Positions 52,307-54,682 of a stretch of DNA of 54,682 nucleotides are shown one piece after another. The position numbers were made by a program, and so were the translations under genes. Each line of letters starts with the position of its first letter. Position 1 is the stretch's first letter. Where the stretch lies: positions 1-54,682 of the forward strand of contig CAJZEE010000004.1 in the NCBI GenBank assembly GCA_915066865.1. Direction: 5' to 3'. Under the pieces are notes generated by a model. The model had not been told where the DNA came from. It made no database searches and saw only the letters and a program-made list of their open reading frames with translations. The stretch is from an uncultured Veillonella sp. Lineage in GTDB: Bacteria; Bacillota; Negativicutes; Veillonellales; Veillonellaceae.

Positions 52307-53623
52307 ATGGATTGTTATTTATTATTACTAGTATCGTATGTAATATTTGTAGTATTAGGCTATAAGAAGTTTAAATTGCCTATCATATCCCCTACAATGA
52401 TTACATTGGTATCTTTAACGATTGTTATTGCTTTGGGATACTGGTATAGATATGAAATGGGAACAGACCTTTACTTTTATACCTTCATAGTAATCGCTCT
52501 TGGTGGAGGGGTTATTTTAGGTACTGGTTATGGTGTGCAGAAATGGGCTAAACTTAATTGGGGAGATCCAATATCTATTGAGTATAATTTTGATAGTAAT
52601 CGTTACTCTTTAGTGGGAATAGTAAAACTTCCTGTACGATATAAATACATATCTATGTATATGATATTTTTTATTTTATTTTCTTTATTCTGTGTATTCA
52701 TTAATACGACTGGTGATAGTGATGTTAGTCGTATGACTCAATATAGGGATATTATTATATATCCTCAATTACATCCTAATGATACACGATTTGTATTTAT
52801 TAACTCTCAATTTTATAAGATTGCATGGGCCATAACATATGTGTCGGCTTATGTAGCTATATATAATGGTGTTATTTTAAATAAGCCTATTTTTAAAGGA
52901 ACGGGTCTTCTTACAATAGTTATTTTTTTCTGTATTGGTAGTTCTATTGCTATGGGCGCACGCCAACCAGCTATCGAAATATTTATCTTCATGATTTTGA
53001 CGTATTTATTTCTCCTAGTAAAAGAGCAATATTTTGATCAAGTTAAAAGATTTTTATTTAAACTCATTCCTATTACTATAATTAGCCCATTTTTATATAT
53101 TCTTTATGGTATATTAGTAGGTCGCCATGATGGTAATAATGTAACATTGCAACGGGTTACTGAATTATTAGCTGGTGGTATTTATGCGTTGAATATTCAT
53201 ATATGGGAGCCAGCACGCACTACTTATTTTGGACAATCTAGTTTTGCAGATGTATATGATAAATTGATTAATTTTGGCCTGTTACCAGAATCAGCACGAA
53301 TGGCTTATCATGAATTTGATAAATTTGGCAATACATTATCTTTATTTGGGCGTTGGTATGAAGATTTTGGTATTTTGGGTGTTATTATTATGAGTATTAT
53401 AGTGACTGCATTATTTTCATTAGCCTATGAATACTTACAACGTCGCTCTAATGGCGATATTTGGACTCATGTTTGGACAGCTATTTTTCTTACTGAACTA
53501 GTATCACTTGTATGGGCGGGCTATGATGATCGTATCCGTGCATTATTAGCATTTTATCAATTTGTTATTGTTGGTTTAATAGGTCTATTTATTTACGTAG
53601 GTTATCGGGTAAAGATAAAGTAA
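52307..53623 (+). CDS. Oligosaccharide repeat-unit polymerase (Wzy-like)
   Basis: The 438-aa product has about ten to twelve membrane segments and a large periplasmic loop in its second half. Stretches such as IAMGARQPAIEIFIFMILTYL and FGNTLSLFGRWYEDFGILGVIIMS fit the Wzy family of oligosaccharide polymerases, which are poorly conserved in sequence. Placement between a heptosyltransferase-like gene and a flippase gene supports this. Identification rests on topology and context. Confidence 0.72.
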   Translation: MDCYLLLLVSYVIFVVLGYKKFKLPIISPTMITLVSLTIVIALGYWYRYEMGTDLYFYTFIVIALGGGVILGTGYGVQKWAKLNWGDPISIEYNFDSNRYSLVGIVKLPVRYKYISMYMIFFILFSLFCVFINTTGDSDVSRMTQYRDIIIYPQLHPNDTRFVFINSQFYKIAWAITYVSAYVAIYNGVILNKPIFKGTGLLTIVIFFCIGSSIAMGARQPAIEIFIFMILTYLFLLVKEQYFDQVKRFLFKLIPITIISPFLYILYGILVGRHDGNNVTLQRVTELLAGGIYALNIHIWEPARTTYFGQSSFADVYDKLINFGLLPESARMAYHEFDKFGNTLSLFGRWYEDFGILGVIIMSIIVTALFSLAYEYLQRRSNGDIWTHVWTAIFLTELVSLVWAGYDDRIRALLAFYQFVIVGLIGLFIYVGYRVKIK

Positions 53624-53638
53624 CCAAAGAGGTAGATT

Positions 53639-54682
53639 ATGAATATTTCCATCAAAAAAAGAGATGTTTTATGGTCTTATGGAAGTATGGCTCTCACGAT
53701 GGCAGTAAATCTCTTACTATTGCCACTTTATATCTATTTCTTTACACCTGATATGGTGGGACTATGGTATGTATTTATTAGTATAGGATCTATTGCCTTA
53801 CTATTTGATTTTGGTTTTTCCATTACCTTTGCTCGTAATATAACGTATTGTTGGAGTGGTGCTCAAGAACTTAAAGCAAGGCATGTTGCTTTTTCTGAAT
53901 CAAAAGAAGTTAACTTTTCCTTATTAAAAGCTGTCCTTAAGGCTTGTCAATCGATTTACGCTATCTTAGGTGGTAGTGCTTTAGTGTTAATGTACACTTT
54001 AGGAATGTATTATATAGGTAGCTTAGTTGGTCCGAGTTCTCGCTGGGAAGCCTATATCGCATGGGGAGCGTATGGGTTTGGAATTTTTTTAAATCTTTAT
54101 TATAGCTACTATATCTCATTTCTTCGAGGTGTAGGTGCTATTACATTGGCTAATAAAAGTATTGTTTATGCTCGTTTATTGCAAATGGTATTTACGATTA
54201 TTTTACTTTTAATGGGCTTTGGTATTATTGGTGCGAGTATAGGCTACCTTATATATGGTCTTGGATTTAAACTCTTTGGGCACAGATATTTTTATAAATA
54301 TGAGCATATTGGCGAGAAATTGAGATCTGCTACAAATCTTGTTGCTACATCTACAGCAGATATATTCCGAACTATTTGGTATAATGCGTGGCGAGATGGG
54401 ATTGTATCTATATCTAATTATATATCAACTCAAGCAACTATTATTATTTCATCATTCTATTTAAGTTTGGCACAAACTGGTATGTATTCCATTGCTATTC
54501 AACTGACTACTGCAGTAGCTGTTGTTGCTAGTACACTATATAATACATACCAACCGGTCTTTCAAAATGCATATATCACTAAGGATCAGCCTCGTTTAAG
54601 AGAATTATTTTCTTTTTCGGTGACATTATTTATTGTGATTTACTGGGTTGGTATATTTGGTTTATGGCTTGTTGGGCTGCCA
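53639..54682 (+). CDS. Polysaccharide flippase (Wzx/MATE-like), partial
   Basis: The first 348 codons are present; the window ends inside the gene. The reading frame begins MNISIKKRDVLWSYGSMALTM with repeated hydrophobic helices (at least nine). Later segments FLRGVGAITLANKSIVYARL and YISTQATIIISSFYLSLAQTGMYSIAIQ are typical of Wzx-type flippases. AGAGG lies 6 nt before the ATG. It would move the lipid-linked repeat unit across the inner membrane. Confidence 0.85.
   Translation, partial: MNISIKKRDVLWSYGSMALTMAVNLLLLPLYIYFFTPDMVGLWYVFISIGSIALLFDFGFSITFARNITYCWSGAQELKARHVAFSESKEVNFSLLKAVLKACQSIYAILGGSALVLMYTLGMYYIGSLVGPSSRWEAYIAWGAYGFGIFLNLYYSYYISFLRGVGAITLANKSIVYARLLQMVFTIILLLMGFGIIGASIGYLIYGLGFKLFGHRYFYKYEHIGEKLRSATNLVATSTADIFRTIWYNAWRDGIVSISNYISTQATIIISSFYLSLAQTGMYSIAIQLTTAVAVVASTLYNTYQPVFQNAYITKDQPRLRELFSFSVTLFIVIYWVGIFGLWLVGLP

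Overview
The window looks like a chromosomal origin region of a Veillonella species or a close relative in the Negativicutes (diderm Firmicutes). Genes are AT-rich with Firmicutes-type Shine-Dalgarno sites and a Firmicutes-type origin neighbourhood (rpmH-rnpA-yidD-yidC-jag-mnmE-mnmG-rsmG on one side, dnaA-dnaN-S4-recF-DUF721-DUF370-gyrB on the other). Beside these sit genes that only make sense with an outer membrane: an OmpH/Skp-like chaperone, an RND efflux pair, and a heptosyltransferase, O-antigen ligase, polymerase and flippase. The genus is an inference from gene content; no database search was possible.

Layout. 1-8.4 kb (minus strand): OmpH/Skp, GerW-like protein, DUF2953 protein, CobO-type cobalamin adenosyltransferase, M23 endopeptidase, DUF4446 protein, HydF, ParB and ParA. 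8.4-13.3 kb: an AT-rich spacer and a plus-strand methionine cassette (reactivation protein, three-domain MetH, MetF). Four perfect 16-bp parS sites lie between 8040 and 9940. 13.6-20.6 kb (minus): RsmG, MnmG, MnmE, Jag/KhpB, YidC, YidD, RnpA and RpmH. 20.6-23.7 kb: origin region with two DnaA-box clusters flanking dnaA, and on its left three large hairpins whose loops are conserved while their inner stems differ. 23.7-31.3 kb (plus): DnaN, S4 protein, RecF, a DUF721 (DciA-like) protein with a zinc ribbon, DUF370 (RemB-like), GyrB, a LysP-type permease and a YbjQ-family protein. 31.5-37.5 kb (minus): RND pump, its lipoprotein adaptor, and a CNNM/CorC protein. 37.7-40.2 kb (plus): a methyltransferase and a lysine-rich protein with a possible -1 frameshift tail. 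40.2 kb to the end (plus): an envelope polysaccharide locus with two LtaS-like sulfatase-fold enzymes, several glycosyltransferases, a VirK/YbjX protein, O-antigen ligase, a polyprenyl-phosphate sugar transferase, a heptosyltransferase-family enzyme, a polymerase and a truncated flippase.

How the genes fit together. The centre is a replication, segregation and translation core: DnaA, DnaN, RecF and GyrB start and maintain replication, ParA/ParB/parS segregate the origin, and RnpA, RpmH, YidC, MnmE/MnmG and RsmG serve RNA processing, translation and membrane insertion. The cobalamin adenosyltransferase and the B12-dependent methionine cassette point to cobalamin use. The right third most likely builds and exports a surface glycan joined to lipid A-core.

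Most notable signals: (1) an A_AAA_AAG slippery heptamer at 39864-39870 exactly in register with an open -1 frame encoding a cysteine-cluster tail; (2) the hairpin family beside the origin with covarying stems and conserved loops; (3) a 3'-end remnant of a duplicated glycosyltransferase at 46068-46139; (4) a recurring ACTTTCAC motif in intergenic, often promoter-proximal, positions. No tRNA, rRNA, CRISPR array or insertion sequence was recognised.
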